A stretch of DNA of 10,194 nt from the NCBI GenBank assembly GCA_013297575.1, contig JAAFHO010000144.1, forward strand, positions 1-10,194, in the 5' to 3' direction. This stretch comes from Chitinophagales bacterium. Its GTDB lineage: Bacteria > Bacteroidota > Bacteroidia > Chitinophagales > Saprospiraceae. Numbering within the stretch: the stretch's first letter is position 1; the number at the start of each line of letters is the position of its first letter. Both the position numbers and the translations under genes were made by a program. This document shows, piece by piece, positions 1 to 6,334 of the stretch. The notes beneath the pieces were generated by a model, which saw only the letters and a list, made by a program, of their open reading frames with translations, did no database searches and was not told where the DNA came from.

Positions 1-1
1 G

Positions 2-352
2 TCAATAATCTTTAGCATCCAAGGACAAGACAACGAAAAGAAATATTTGGGGACACTTGGCGAAACTGGATTACTTGTAAAATCAATCTCTAAAGACACT
101 TTGAGCATAGGATGCAGAAGTGCAATGTCTCCAAATATCTATGAAATAACTTTTAGGGAAATTGAAATATGTAAAGACATGGCTGACTGTGATGAATCGA
201 CATGTCTATTTGAAAAAGGTAAAGTAGCATTGAACTATAATTTTGTTTATAAGACGGTTTCAAAAAAGATGGACTGTTTATTTTTACCATTAAGCAACCA
301 GCCAATAAAAATTACTTACGACCCAAGGACAGACAAAATTAGATTTGAATAG
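2..352 (+). CDS. C-terminal part of an unrecognised small protein, probably exported
   Basis: This reading frame is already open at the left edge and ends at TAG 350-352, giving 116 visible residues. I do not recognise the family. The first visible residues (SIIFSIQGQ, then the charged DNEKK) look like the tail of a signal peptide with cleavage near IQG|Q. If so, only about 10-15 residues are missing, and a TTG at 47 is not the true start. The rest is a mixed, probably beta-rich domain with five cysteines (one in GCRS, three in EICKDMADCDESTC, one in MDCLF), which could form disulfides outside the cytoplasm. All four visible arginines use AGA or AGG, unlike the CGT/CGC-rich genes to the right, and the gene looks more AT-rich. 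That suggests an accessory or acquired gene, but the sample is small. Confidence is high that it is coding and low on role. Confidence 0.65.
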   Translation, partial: SIIFSIQGQDNEKKYLGTLGETGLLVKSISKDTLSIGCRSAMSPNIYEITFREIEICKDMADCDESTCLFEKGKVALNYNFVYKTVSKKMDCLFLPLSNQPIKITYDPRTDKIRFE

Positions 353-363
353 AAAAACGCCGC

Positions 364-388
364 ATTCTTGGTAGAATAATTTTTTTTT
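364..388 (+). terminator. weak terminator-like hairpin after the first gene
   Basis: A short stem, ATTCT (364-368) with AGAAT (373-377) around loop TGGT, lies 11 bases after the stop codon and is followed by a run of eight T from 381. The stem is only 5 bp of mostly A-T pairs, so termination would be weak. The whole stretch to 406 consists of A and T runs. Confidence 0.35.
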
Positions 389-406
389 AATTTTTTTGTT
401 AAAAAA

Positions 407-439
407 TTTGGCGGATCAATTTTTGTGGGTGTATCTTTG
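407..439 (+). promoter_or_regulatory. promoter of the tRNA-Asn gene (Bacteroidota type)
   Basis: TTTG at 407-410 (-33 element) and TATCTTTG at 432-439 (-7 element, exact match to TAnnTTTG) are 21 bases apart, within the range known for the primary sigma factor of this phylum. The expected start of transcription is about 442-446, leaving a leader of some 10-15 bases before the mature tRNA at 457. Confidence 0.8.
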
Positions 440-456
440 CGTCGCTTTTAGCAAAT

Positions 457-530
457 GCTTCATTAGCTCAGTTGGTTAGAGCAACGGACTGTTAATCCGT
501 AGGTCCAAGGTTCAAGTCCTTGATGGAGCG
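457..530 (+). tRNA. tRNA-Asn (anticodon GTT)
   Basis: A full cloverleaf of 74 bases can be drawn. The acceptor stem is GCTTCAT (457-463) with ATGGAGC (523-529), including one T-G pair. The D stem is GCTC/GAGC (466-469, 479-482). The anticodon stem is ACGGA/TCCGT (484-488, 496-500) around loop CTGTTAA, with anticodon GTT at 491-493. The variable loop is AGGTC, the T stem CAAGG/CCTTG, and the T loop TTCAAGT. The discriminator base is G530. CCA is not encoded (CAA follows), so it must be added after transcription. GTT reads AAC/AAT as asparagine. As a GUN anticodon it is a known target for queuosine at position 34, the modification made by the QueA pathway encoded further right. The gene has its own promoter and terminator, so it is probably transcribed alone. 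Confidence 0.97.
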
Positions 531-531
531 C

Positions 532-562
532 AAAAGGCCACCGATTGGTGGCCTTTTTTTTT
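532..562 (+). terminator. strong intrinsic terminator of the tRNA gene
   Basis: The arms AAAAGGCCACC (532-542) and GGTGGCCTTTT (547-557) form an 11-bp perfect stem around loop GATT, followed by T to 562 (nine T from 554). It begins two bases after the discriminator base. It also ends only 27 bases before the kinase start codon. Confidence 0.93.
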
Positions 563-589
563 GATAAAATTTTAAAATTCAGAACAAAT

Positions 590-1504
590 ATGAGCCTAGT
601 TGCTGTAGGAACGGTAGCGTTCGATGACATTGAAACGCCCTTTGGCCGTGCCGAAAGAGTTGTTGGTGGTGCTTGTACTTATATCGCACTCGCTGCTTCT
701 TATTTTATCAAACCAGTTCAAATCGTTTCAGTGGTAGGAGACGATTTTCCTGAAACAATGTTGAATGAATTGCGTAGCCGAGGTGCAGATACCGAAGGTG
801 TGCAAATTAAGCAAGGCGAAAAATCGTTTTTCTGGGCAGGTCGCTACCACGCTGACATGAACGGGCGCGATACATTGGATACACAACTCAATGTTTTGGC
901 CGATTTTGATCCGATTTTGCCAGATTCCTACAAAAATGCAACCTACTTGATGCTCGGCAACCTTACGCCTCAGGTACAAATGCGCGTATTGGATCAATTG
1001 ACTACCCGTCCGAAATTGGTAGTACTTGATACCATGAATTTTTGGATGAATATCGCGATGGACGATTTACTTAAAGTGCTAAAGCGCATTGATGTTCTAA
1101 CGATTAATGATGAAGAGGCGCGCCAATTATCGGGCGAGCATTCCTTAGTAAAAGCAGCAGCAAAAATTCTTAACATGGGCCCTAAATACTTGATTATCAA
1201 GAAAGGAGAACATGGTGCTTTGTTGTTTAGCGAAGACGAAGTGTTTTTTGCTCCTGCACTTCCACTAGAGCAAGTAACGGATCCAACAGGTGCAGGTGAT
1301 ACCTTTGCAGGTGGTTTGATCGGCTGGATTGCAAAAACGGATGATATTAGTTTTGAAAACATGAAACGCGCTATTATTTATGGCTCCGCGATGGCCTCTT
1401 TTTGCGTGGAAAAATTTAGCATCGACCGGTTAGTAGAATTGGATACTGAAAAGATTCAACAACGCGTTGAGCAATTTGCAAAATTGGTGAAATTTGATAT
1501 TTAG
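590..1504 (+). CDS. PfkB-family carbohydrate or nucleoside kinase
   Basis: This is a 304-residue cytoplasmic kinase of the ribokinase/PfkB superfamily, which transfers phosphate from ATP to a sugar or nucleoside hydroxyl. The N-terminal part carries the substrate-side Gly-Gly (VVGGACTYIA, residues 24-33). TINDEEARQL is at 171-180. The C-terminal signature DPTGAGDTFAGG is at 231-242, with the anion hole GAG and the expected catalytic base Asp237. The length fits the family (about 300). I chose ATG 590: a frame-consistent TTG at 545 lies in the loop of the tRNA terminator and would add 15 residues unlike the family start, whereas MSLVAVGTVAFDD begins as PfkB proteins do. No -7 element is visible between the terminator and ATG, so expression may depend on read-through or an unusual promoter. 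The substrate cannot be told from sequence alone; ribose, fructose-type sugars or adenosine are all possible. Confidence 0.93.
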   Translation: MSLVAVGTVAFDDIETPFGRAERVVGGACTYIALAASYFIKPVQIVSVVGDDFPETMLNELRSRGADTEGVQIKQGEKSFFWAGRYHADMNGRDTLDTQLNVLADFDPILPDSYKNATYLMLGNLTPQVQMRVLDQLTTRPKLVVLDTMNFWMNIAMDDLLKVLKRIDVLTINDEEARQLSGEHSLVKAAAKILNMGPKYLIIKKGEHGALLFSEDEVFFAPALPLEQVTDPTGAGDTFAGGLIGWIAKTDDISFENMKRAIIYGSAMASFCVEKFSIDRLVELDTEKIQQRVEQFAKLVKFDI

Positions 1505-1521
1505 TACGTGTAAATAATAAC

Positions 1522-1553
1522 TTATCCCTTTTGGGTAATTTATCTCGGATAAA
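1522..1553 (+). terminator. two small hairpins after the kinase gene, weak terminator candidate
   Basis: TTTATC (1539-1544) and GATAAA (1548-1553) form a 6-bp stem with loop TCG. Just before it, CCC and GGG around TTTT make another small stem (about 1522-1537). TTATCC (1522-1527) can alternatively pair with GGATAA (1547-1552). Only a short T run (1558-1561) follows, so efficiency as a terminator is doubtful. Confidence 0.3.
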
Positions 1554-1585
1554 CTCGTTTTAAGCACCGTTTTTTAAATCCATTG

Positions 1586-1593
1586 TATCTTTA
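1586..1593 (+). promoter_or_regulatory. probable -7 promoter element of the LamG/CHU_C gene
   Basis: TATCTTTA fits TAnnTTTG except for the last base and lies 28 bases before the ATG at 1622. No clear TTTG is present at the -33 distance; the region there is TCGTTTTAAG. Probable but incomplete promoter. Confidence 0.5.
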
Positions 1594-1621
1594 CCTTTAA
1601 TATTAAAAACTGATCTATATT

Positions 1622-2878
1622 ATGCGCTATTTTATCCTCCTATTTATGCTATATTGTATGGCCTCATGCCCGGTTTTTGGGCAACCTGTCGATATTAATA
1701 CAAAACTGGCTGCTTATTTTCCATTTACAGATTGTACTGGTAAAGATGCTAGTGGGCAAAATTCAAGTGGGGCGGTAGACAGCACGATTAAGTGCCAATG
1801 TGGTGTACTTGATCAAGCATTGGAATTCGATGTGGCTAACGAAGATGCTAGTTTTGTTGGAAATATTAATACAGTTTTTGGAACGACTAATTTTACGGTC
1901 AGTTTTTATATGAAACCGGGTACCAATAATCCTACACCTGGTGCGACACAAATGGTGATGTCCAAGCAGGATACTTGTAGCCTCAATAATGCTTTTTGGG
2001 TGCGTTACCGTAAACAAGGCCAATCCTCCCTTTCTAGTAATGTGATTTCGACCGGTATCAGCCAAAATGATACGCTTGGGGTAACATTATCGGCTAAAAT
2101 GGACGATGATCGTTGTTGGTACCATGTGGTCATTGTGCGTAATGGTGTTAAATATCAATTATATGTAGATGGTAAATTACGCGACCAAAAAAGTTCATCT
2201 ATTAGGGTTGATTTGACGAATCCTGCTGCTCTTACTTTGAGCAAACCCAAGTGCCCATTGGATGGGGGATATTTTGGCCAAATAGACGAGATGCGTTTTT
2301 ATAACCGTGCGTATACTGCTGATGAAATTAATAAATTTTTAGCAATCCACCCCGACGAATTGATCAATGGCGATACATTGATCTATTTGGGTAATTCTTT
2401 TGACGCTGAACTATCCACTACTTGTGCTACATCTGTTATTTGGTCACCAGCGGAAGGACTTTCAAATAATAATATTCCCAATCCAGTTATTGCACCAGAA
2501 GAACCTACACAATATATTGTCAGGTTTAATCACGCCAATGGCTGTGCGGCCTATGACACTATTTTTGTGAATGTAATTGATCCTGATACACTAGATTGCA
2601 GTCAAATATTTATTCCTAATGCTTTTACACCTGGTTTTTCGGCGGGACGTAATGATCGGTTTTTTATAAGTAATAGTTTTGCCATCACCGATTTTATTTC
2701 ATTTGAGGTTTTTGATCGTTGGGGGGGTAGGGTTTTTAACGCCGAATCGGTACATGATTATTGGGATGGCACTTTTGCAGGTCAACCTGTTAACCCGGGT
2801 GTTTTCTTATACCGCTTGCGTTTTAAATGTAAAGGTGATGAAAAAGTAATTTCGGGAACTGTTACATTGTTGCGATAA
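1622..2878 (+). CDS. secreted LamG / Ig-like protein with gliding-motility (CHU_C, type IX) C-terminal sorting domain
   Basis: This is a 418-residue exported protein. A signal peptide covers residues 1-20 (hydrophobic FILLFMLY, probable cleavage VFG|Q). Residues about 28-240 form a LamG/concanavalin-like jelly roll typical of LamG_3: AAYFPFTD at the start, WYHVVIVRNG and LYVDGKLRDQ in the middle, and GQIDEMRFYNRAYTADEI (219-236) at the end. Residues about 248-320 form an Ig/PKD-like domain of the kind common in Bacteroidota surface proteins (VIWSPAEGLS, APEEPTQYIVRF). Residues about 326-418 match the gliding-motility-associated C-terminal domain (FIPNAFTPG, FEVFDRWGGRVF, YWDGTFAGQPVNPGVFLYRL), which as a family serves as a type B sorting signal for the type IX secretion system. 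It is therefore expected at the cell surface or outside the cell, perhaps binding glycans or another cell-surface ligand. No catalytic motif is visible. It lies 23 bases ahead of queA and may share a transcript with it. Confidence 0.9.
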   Translation: MRYFILLFMLYCMASCPVFGQPVDINTKLAAYFPFTDCTGKDASGQNSSGAVDSTIKCQCGVLDQALEFDVANEDASFVGNINTVFGTTNFTVSFYMKPGTNNPTPGATQMVMSKQDTCSLNNAFWVRYRKQGQSSLSSNVISTGISQNDTLGVTLSAKMDDDRCWYHVVIVRNGVKYQLYVDGKLRDQKSSSIRVDLTNPAALTLSKPKCPLDGGYFGQIDEMRFYNRAYTADEINKFLAIHPDELINGDTLIYLGNSFDAELSTTCATSVIWSPAEGLSNNNIPNPVIAPEEPTQYIVRFNHANGCAAYDTIFVNVIDPDTLDCSQIFIPNAFTPGFSAGRNDRFFISNSFAITDFISFEVFDRWGGRVFNAESVHDYWDGTFAGQPVNPGVFLYRLRFKCKGDEKVISGTVTLLR

Positions 2879-2901
2879 ATACTATAAATAGGTTCAGTAT
2901 A

Positions 2902-4116
2902 GTGAAACAGCAGTTGCCGGATGTAAAAATGAAAGATTTCTGGTACGATTTGCCAGATGAACGCATTGCAAAGTACCCTTTGCCTCAGCGCGACCAGTCA
3001 AAACTGCTGGTTTGGGAAGATAAGGTTATCCAACACCGCATATTTGGTGATATACCCCATCTTTTTAAGGGTGACGAGATACTGTTTTTCAATAACACAA
3101 AAGTTATTCCCGCCCGCCTGTTTTTTCGTAAAGCAACCGGTGCACTCATCGAGATATTTCTGCTCAATCCAATAGATCCTAATGTAGTGGATCTTGCCAT
3201 GCAACAGACCGTCTATTGTGATTGGAATTGTACGATTGGTAACTTGAAAACATGGAAACCGGGTATTGTTTTAGAACGCACCCTTGAGGTAAAAGGCCAA
3301 CAGATTACCTTAAAGGCTTTTTTGCTGGATCATGCAAAAATGGAAGTTAAGCTCACTTGGGATGGTGGCCATTCTTTGGTGGATATACTCGAAGCAGCGG
3401 GAAATGTGCCCATTCCGCCCTATTTACAGCGTTCGGCGGAAGAAAGCGATAAACAAAATTATCAAACAGTTTACAGTAAAAAAGAAGGTGCGGTGGCTGC
3501 TCCCACTGCTGGTTTGCATTTTACCGATGAGGTAATTGAACAAATAAAAGCGCGTGGTGTACTTACTCAAGAGGTAACATTGCACGTTTCGGCAGGTACA
3601 TTTAAACCAGTAAAAGTGGAAAATGCCATGGAGCATGATATGCACTTTGAACAGGTGGTGGTACAAAAGGGCAATATTGAAGCACTTTTATTGGGCAAAC
3701 CAGTTGTTTGTGTAGGTACTACTGCCATGCGTACCTTAGAATCGTTGTATTGGTACGGTGTTAAATTAATGCTCGAGCCCAATGCACCCTTTATTATTGA
3801 AAAAACATTTCCATATACCATATCTGAATATCCATCATTATCGGATGTTATGCAATCTATTTTGTCGTATATGGGTCAACATAATAAAACGGAAATTCAT
3901 GGACAGACACAATTATATGTCATGCCTACTTATCAATTTCGGGTATGTAACGCTTTAATTACCAATTTTCATCAACCAGGCAGTACACTTTTATTATTGG
4001 TTGCCGCATTTGTAGGCGACGTACATTGGCGCACCATTTACGACACTGCGATGGGCAATGATTACCGTTTTTTGAGTTATGGAGATAGTTCTTTTTTACA
4101 GCGGAAAAAGGATTAA
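2902..4116 (+). CDS. queA: S-adenosylmethionine:tRNA ribosyltransferase-isomerase QueA
   Basis: QueA transfers and isomerises the ribosyl part of S-adenosylmethionine onto 7-aminomethyl-7-deazaguanine in tRNA, giving epoxyqueuosine at position 34 of tRNA-Asn, -Asp, -His and -Tyr. Family motifs appear in order: LPDERIAKYPL (17-27), RDQSKLL, FFNNTKVIPARL (62-73), AAPTAGLHFT (199-208), HVSAGTFKPV (228-237), VGTTAMRTLES (271-281), ALITNFHQPGSTLLLL (351-366) and YRFLSYGD (388-395). At 404 residues it is longer than the usual 340-360; the extra length fits the long Bacteroidota form, including a segment near 282-307. The GTG start (2902) is kept because the nine extra residues match the longer N-terminus I recall for this subgroup; ATG 2929 is the alternative. 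It starts 23 bases after the LamG gene with no promoter seen between them. Its stop codon overlaps that of the convergent TPR gene. Confidence 0.94.
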   Translation: MKQQLPDVKMKDFWYDLPDERIAKYPLPQRDQSKLLVWEDKVIQHRIFGDIPHLFKGDEILFFNNTKVIPARLFFRKATGALIEIFLLNPIDPNVVDLAMQQTVYCDWNCTIGNLKTWKPGIVLERTLEVKGQQITLKAFLLDHAKMEVKLTWDGGHSLVDILEAAGNVPIPPYLQRSAEESDKQNYQTVYSKKEGAVAAPTAGLHFTDEVIEQIKARGVLTQEVTLHVSAGTFKPVKVENAMEHDMHFEQVVVQKGNIEALLLGKPVVCVGTTAMRTLESLYWYGVKLMLEPNAPFIIEKTFPYTISEYPSLSDVMQSILSYMGQHNKTEIHGQTQLYVMPTYQFRVCNALITNFHQPGSTLLLLVAAFVGDVHWRTIYDTAMGNDYRFLSYGDSSFLQRKKD

Positions 4117-4430
4117 TCCTCGTCATCAATGATCATTCTTGCGCCATTGAGTTCGCCATATGCGTGCATATCTTTTGCTGCTTTTGCTACAATCATGCCT
4201 TCTTTATAAGTGGCAATAGCCGCTTCGGGTTTATCCAATAATTCCTGCAATTTGCCTAAATGGTAGTAAAGTCCTACATAATTTGGGTTAATTTCGCGTA
4301 ATTTCGAGTAATATTGTAATGCATTGGCTAAATCACTCGTTTTTTCATACTCTTTGGCCAAAGCGAAGAGCGTAAATGCATCAGTGGGTTGTTCTGCCAG
4401 TAGTTGGTGTAAAAGTTCTAGTCTATTCAT
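4113..4430 (-). CDS. small tetratricopeptide-repeat protein
   Basis: This 105-residue soluble protein is built of TPR helices. One repeat spans about residues 17-50 (LFALAKEYEKTSDLANALQYYSKLREINPN) and a second about 51-84 (YYHLGKLQELLDKPEAAIATYKEG), each with the conserved small and aromatic positions and a Pro near the end. A short helix and an acidic tail (IIDDED) follow. The first helix (RLELLHQLLAEQP) caps the array. TPR modules bind protein partners; none can be named here and there is no signal peptide. I chose the ATG at 4428-4430, because the upstream in-frame ATG at 4464-4466 adds 12 residues (including two cysteines) unlike the repeat pattern. On the minus strand the sequence just before the start (CAATTTTG, complement of 4435-4442) is a poor -7 match, so a very short leader is possible. 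The gene is convergent with queA (overlap 4 bases) and divergent from etfB. Confidence 0.8.
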   Translation of the reverse strand: MNRLELLHQLLAEQPTDAFTLFALAKEYEKTSDLANALQYYSKLREINPNYVGLYYHLGKLQELLDKPEAAIATYKEGMIVAKAAKDMHAYGELNGARMIIDDED

Positions 4431-4476
4431 GGCGCAAAATTGGCACTTTTTTATAACTTTTTCCATAGGTATTTGT

Positions 4477-4484
4477 TATCTTTG
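4477..4484 (+). promoter_or_regulatory. -7 promoter element of the etfB-etfA operon
   Basis: TATCTTTG is an exact TAnnTTTG element and shares TATCTTTGC with the tRNA-Asn promoter. The expected transcript start near 4487-4491 leaves a leader of about 50 bases before ATG 4541. A clear -33 TTTG is lacking at the right distance; the region there is T-rich. Confidence 0.7.
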
Positions 4485-4489
4485 CAGCC

Positions 4490-4504
4490 GCAAATTCAAT
4501 TTGC
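4490..4504 (+). promoter_or_regulatory. perfect dyad at the etfB transcript start, possible operator
   Basis: GCAAATT-C-AATTTGC is a 15-base palindrome with 7-bp arms and one centre base, placed 5 bases after the -7 element. A third copy of the half-site, TTTGC at 4481-4485, overlaps the -7 element and can pair with GCAAA 4490-4494 around AGCC. The position would suit a repressor site, but no regulator is known and the symmetry may partly reflect AT-rich sequence. Confidence 0.35.
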
Positions 4505-4540
4505 CAAAAACAAGAAAAAATTAAATACTAGATATTCTTA

Positions 4541-5287
4541 ATGAAATTTTTAGTTTGTATTAGTCAAACACCAGATACTACCGCTAAAGTATCGTTTAAT
4601 GGTGATAGTACGGAATTTAATGCTGCTGGTGTGCAGTTTATTATGAATCCTTATGACGAGTGGTACGCGCTCGTGCGTGCGTGCGAAATCCGTGAAGCAT
4701 TGGGCGATGGAAACAAAGTGGTTGCTATCAATGTAGGCCCTGCGGCAAACGAAACGACCATCCGCAAAGCATTGGCTATTGGCGCCGATGAAGCGGTTCG
4801 TATTGATGCAGATCCTAAAAGTGCCGCTTTTGTTGCTAAGCAAGTAGCAGATTACGCCGCAAAAGAGGGCTTTGATATTGTTTTCCTTGGAAAAGAAACA
4901 ATTGATTATAATGGCTCTGAAGTAGGTGCTATGGTCGCTGAATATTTGGATTTACCTTATGTTTCTTATGCTTCCAAATTAGAATTGGCCGGTAATACGG
5001 CGGTTTTGGAACGCGATATTGAAGGCGGTATTGAAGAACTGGAATTGGAAACGCCATTTGTACTCAGCGCCTCTAAAGGTATGGCCGAGCAGCGTATCCC
5101 AAATATGCGTGGTATTATGATGGCGCGGACTAAGCCGTTGACGGTTGTTGCTCCCATTGCGTTTGAAGAAAATGCAAAAACGGTAGGTTTTACCCTTCCA
5201 CCCGCTAAAGTTGGGGTTAAATTGATTGATCCAGAAAACATGGATGAATTGGTGCGCCTACTCCATGAAGAAGCCAAAATTATCTAA
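4541..5287 (+). CDS. etfB: electron transfer flavoprotein subunit beta
   Basis: EtfB pairs with EtfA to form the soluble flavoprotein that takes electrons from acyl-CoA and other dehydrogenases and hands them to ETF:quinone oxidoreductase. The 248 residues match the family length. Visible family features are an N-terminal KFLVCISQTPDTTAKV, NPYDEWYALVRACEI (36-50), ETTIRKALAIGADEAVRI (71-88), FLGKETIDYNGSEVGAMVAEYL (115-136), ERDIEGGIEELELETP (157-172, the EtfB signature region) and GMAEQRIPNMRGIMMARTKPL (180-200). It looks like the classical ETF type; whether it is a bifurcating form cannot be judged here. ATG 4541 gives the canonical start. The gene is the first of an operon: etfA follows 21 bases later, and the promoter upstream lies in the region shared with the divergent TPR gene. 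The subunit is cytoplasmic. Confidence 0.97.
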   Translation: MKFLVCISQTPDTTAKVSFNGDSTEFNAAGVQFIMNPYDEWYALVRACEIREALGDGNKVVAINVGPAANETTIRKALAIGADEAVRIDADPKSAAFVAKQVADYAAKEGFDIVFLGKETIDYNGSEVGAMVAEYLDLPYVSYASKLELAGNTAVLERDIEGGIEELELETPFVLSASKGMAEQRIPNMRGIMMARTKPLTVVAPIAFEENAKTVGFTLPPAKVGVKLIDPENMDELVRLLHEEAKII

Positions 5288-5308
5288 ACAAGAAAAAAAC
5301 AAGAAAAT

Positions 5309-6274
5309 ATGGTACTCGTTTTTGCAGAAAGTCCTAATGGTCAACTCAAAAAAAGTTCTTTTGAGGCCGTTACTTACGGAAAGAAGACCGCCGATCAATT
5401 AGGCGTGGATTGTATAGCCCTTGTTTTGGGTAGTCAAGTAAAAGATGCTGCTGCTTTAGGTGCTTATGGTGCCGCTAAGGTGTTGCACGCCAATGATGCG
5501 TCATTGGATCAATTAGATAGCCAAACTTATACCGATGCTATTGCTGAGATTGCTCAAAAGCAAGGCGCAACAGTAGTAATTTTGGCGCACTCCTCTACAG
5601 GGAAATCGATTGCAGGTCGGTTGTCTGTTAAATTAAATGCTGGTCTAATTTCTGGTGCTAATAGCCTTCCAGTAATAAATGGCACTCAATTAATGGTGAA
5701 AAAACCTGTTTTTTCAGGAAAAGCATTTGCTGAAATTGCACTTTCAAGCCCTATCAAAATTATTTCTTTGATGGGAAATGCCGTTAAACCAGAAAATATA
5801 GGAGGTACGGCTACTGTCGAAACCGTAGTAGTTACTGTTGCGAAAAGCCGCATCAAAATTAAATCTGTAAAGCGTCAAGAAGGAACAGTGCCATTGCCAG
5901 AAGCAGAGGTCGTTGTATCAGCAGGTCGCGGTATGAAAGGCCCTGAAAACTGGGGTATTGTGGAGGAATTAGCCACTGAAATGAATGCCACTACGGCTTG
6001 CTCACGCCCGGTTGCGGATAGCCATTGGCGGCCACACCATGAGCATGTTGGTCAAACTGGTATTGCTATTCGCCCCAATTTGTATATTGCGATCGGTATT
6101 TCTGGCGCAATTCAGCATTTGGCGGGTGTAAATACGTCTAAAGTAATTGTAGTGATCAATAAAGATCCAGAAGCACCATTTTTCAAAGCAGCGGATTATG
6201 GTGTGGTTGGCGATTTGTTCGAGATTGTACCACGCTTAACAGCGGCCTATAAAAAATTTAAAGCTACTCGATAG
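5309..6274 (+). CDS. etfA: electron transfer flavoprotein subunit alpha
   Basis: EtfA is the FAD-binding partner of EtfB and together they shuttle electrons from beta-oxidation and amino-acid dehydrogenases to the membrane quinone pool. The protein has 321 residues, normal for the family. Residues 1-185 form the N-terminal ETF fold (VLVFAESPNG, ILAHSSTGKSIAGRLSVKL). The C-terminal FAD domain carries VSAGRGMKGPENW (203-215), SRPVADSHW (232-240) with the conserved Arg233, VGQTG (247-251), LYIAIGISGAIQHLAG (258-273, EtfA signature), INKDPEAPFFKAADYGVVGD (283-302). One signature position, usually Ala before [IV]N, is Val here (VVIN). The gene starts 21 bases after etfB with an A-rich leader containing ACAAGAAAA twice. 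A strong terminator-like hairpin begins 8 bases after its stop. Confidence 0.97.
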   Translation: MVLVFAESPNGQLKKSSFEAVTYGKKTADQLGVDCIALVLGSQVKDAAALGAYGAAKVLHANDASLDQLDSQTYTDAIAEIAQKQGATVVILAHSSTGKSIAGRLSVKLNAGLISGANSLPVINGTQLMVKKPVFSGKAFAEIALSSPIKIISLMGNAVKPENIGGTATVETVVVTVAKSRIKIKSVKRQEGTVPLPEAEVVVSAGRGMKGPENWGIVEELATEMNATTACSRPVADSHWRPHHEHVGQTGIAIRPNLYIAIGISGAIQHLAGVNTSKVIVVINKDPEAPFFKAADYGVVGDLFEIVPRLTAAYKKFKATR

Positions 6275-6282
6275 TTGTAGCC

Positions 6283-6330
6283 AAATATTGGGAGCATTCC
6301 AATTGCTCCCAATATTTTATCCTTTTTTTT
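6283..6330 (+). terminator. intrinsic terminator or attenuator between etfA and the BFN gene
   Basis: Arms 6283-6296 (AAATATTGGGAGCA) and 6304-6317 (TGCTCCCAATATTT) form a perfect 14-bp stem with a 7-base loop. It is followed by TTAT, CC and eight T (6323-6330). The T run ends four bases before the next start codon, leaving no room for a separate promoter after it. It may end most etf transcripts while letting some read-through reach the next gene. Confidence 0.85.
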
Positions 6331-6334
6331 GAAT

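Noticed and set aside
545..589. Extended kinase start at TTG 545 (15 more residues)
   Set aside because: This start lies in the loop of the tRNA terminator and the added residues (VAFFFDKILKF...) are encoded by its T run; ATG 590 gives the normal PfkB N-terminus.
994..1362. 122-residue minus-strand frame inside the kinase gene
   Set aside because: It lies fully antisense to a clear PfkB coding region with conserved motifs, and has no promoter, leader or recognisable domain.
4435..4442. Minus-strand promoter for the TPR gene (CAATTTTG)
   Set aside because: One mismatch in the box, no -33 element, and only four bases to the start codon; too weak to call.
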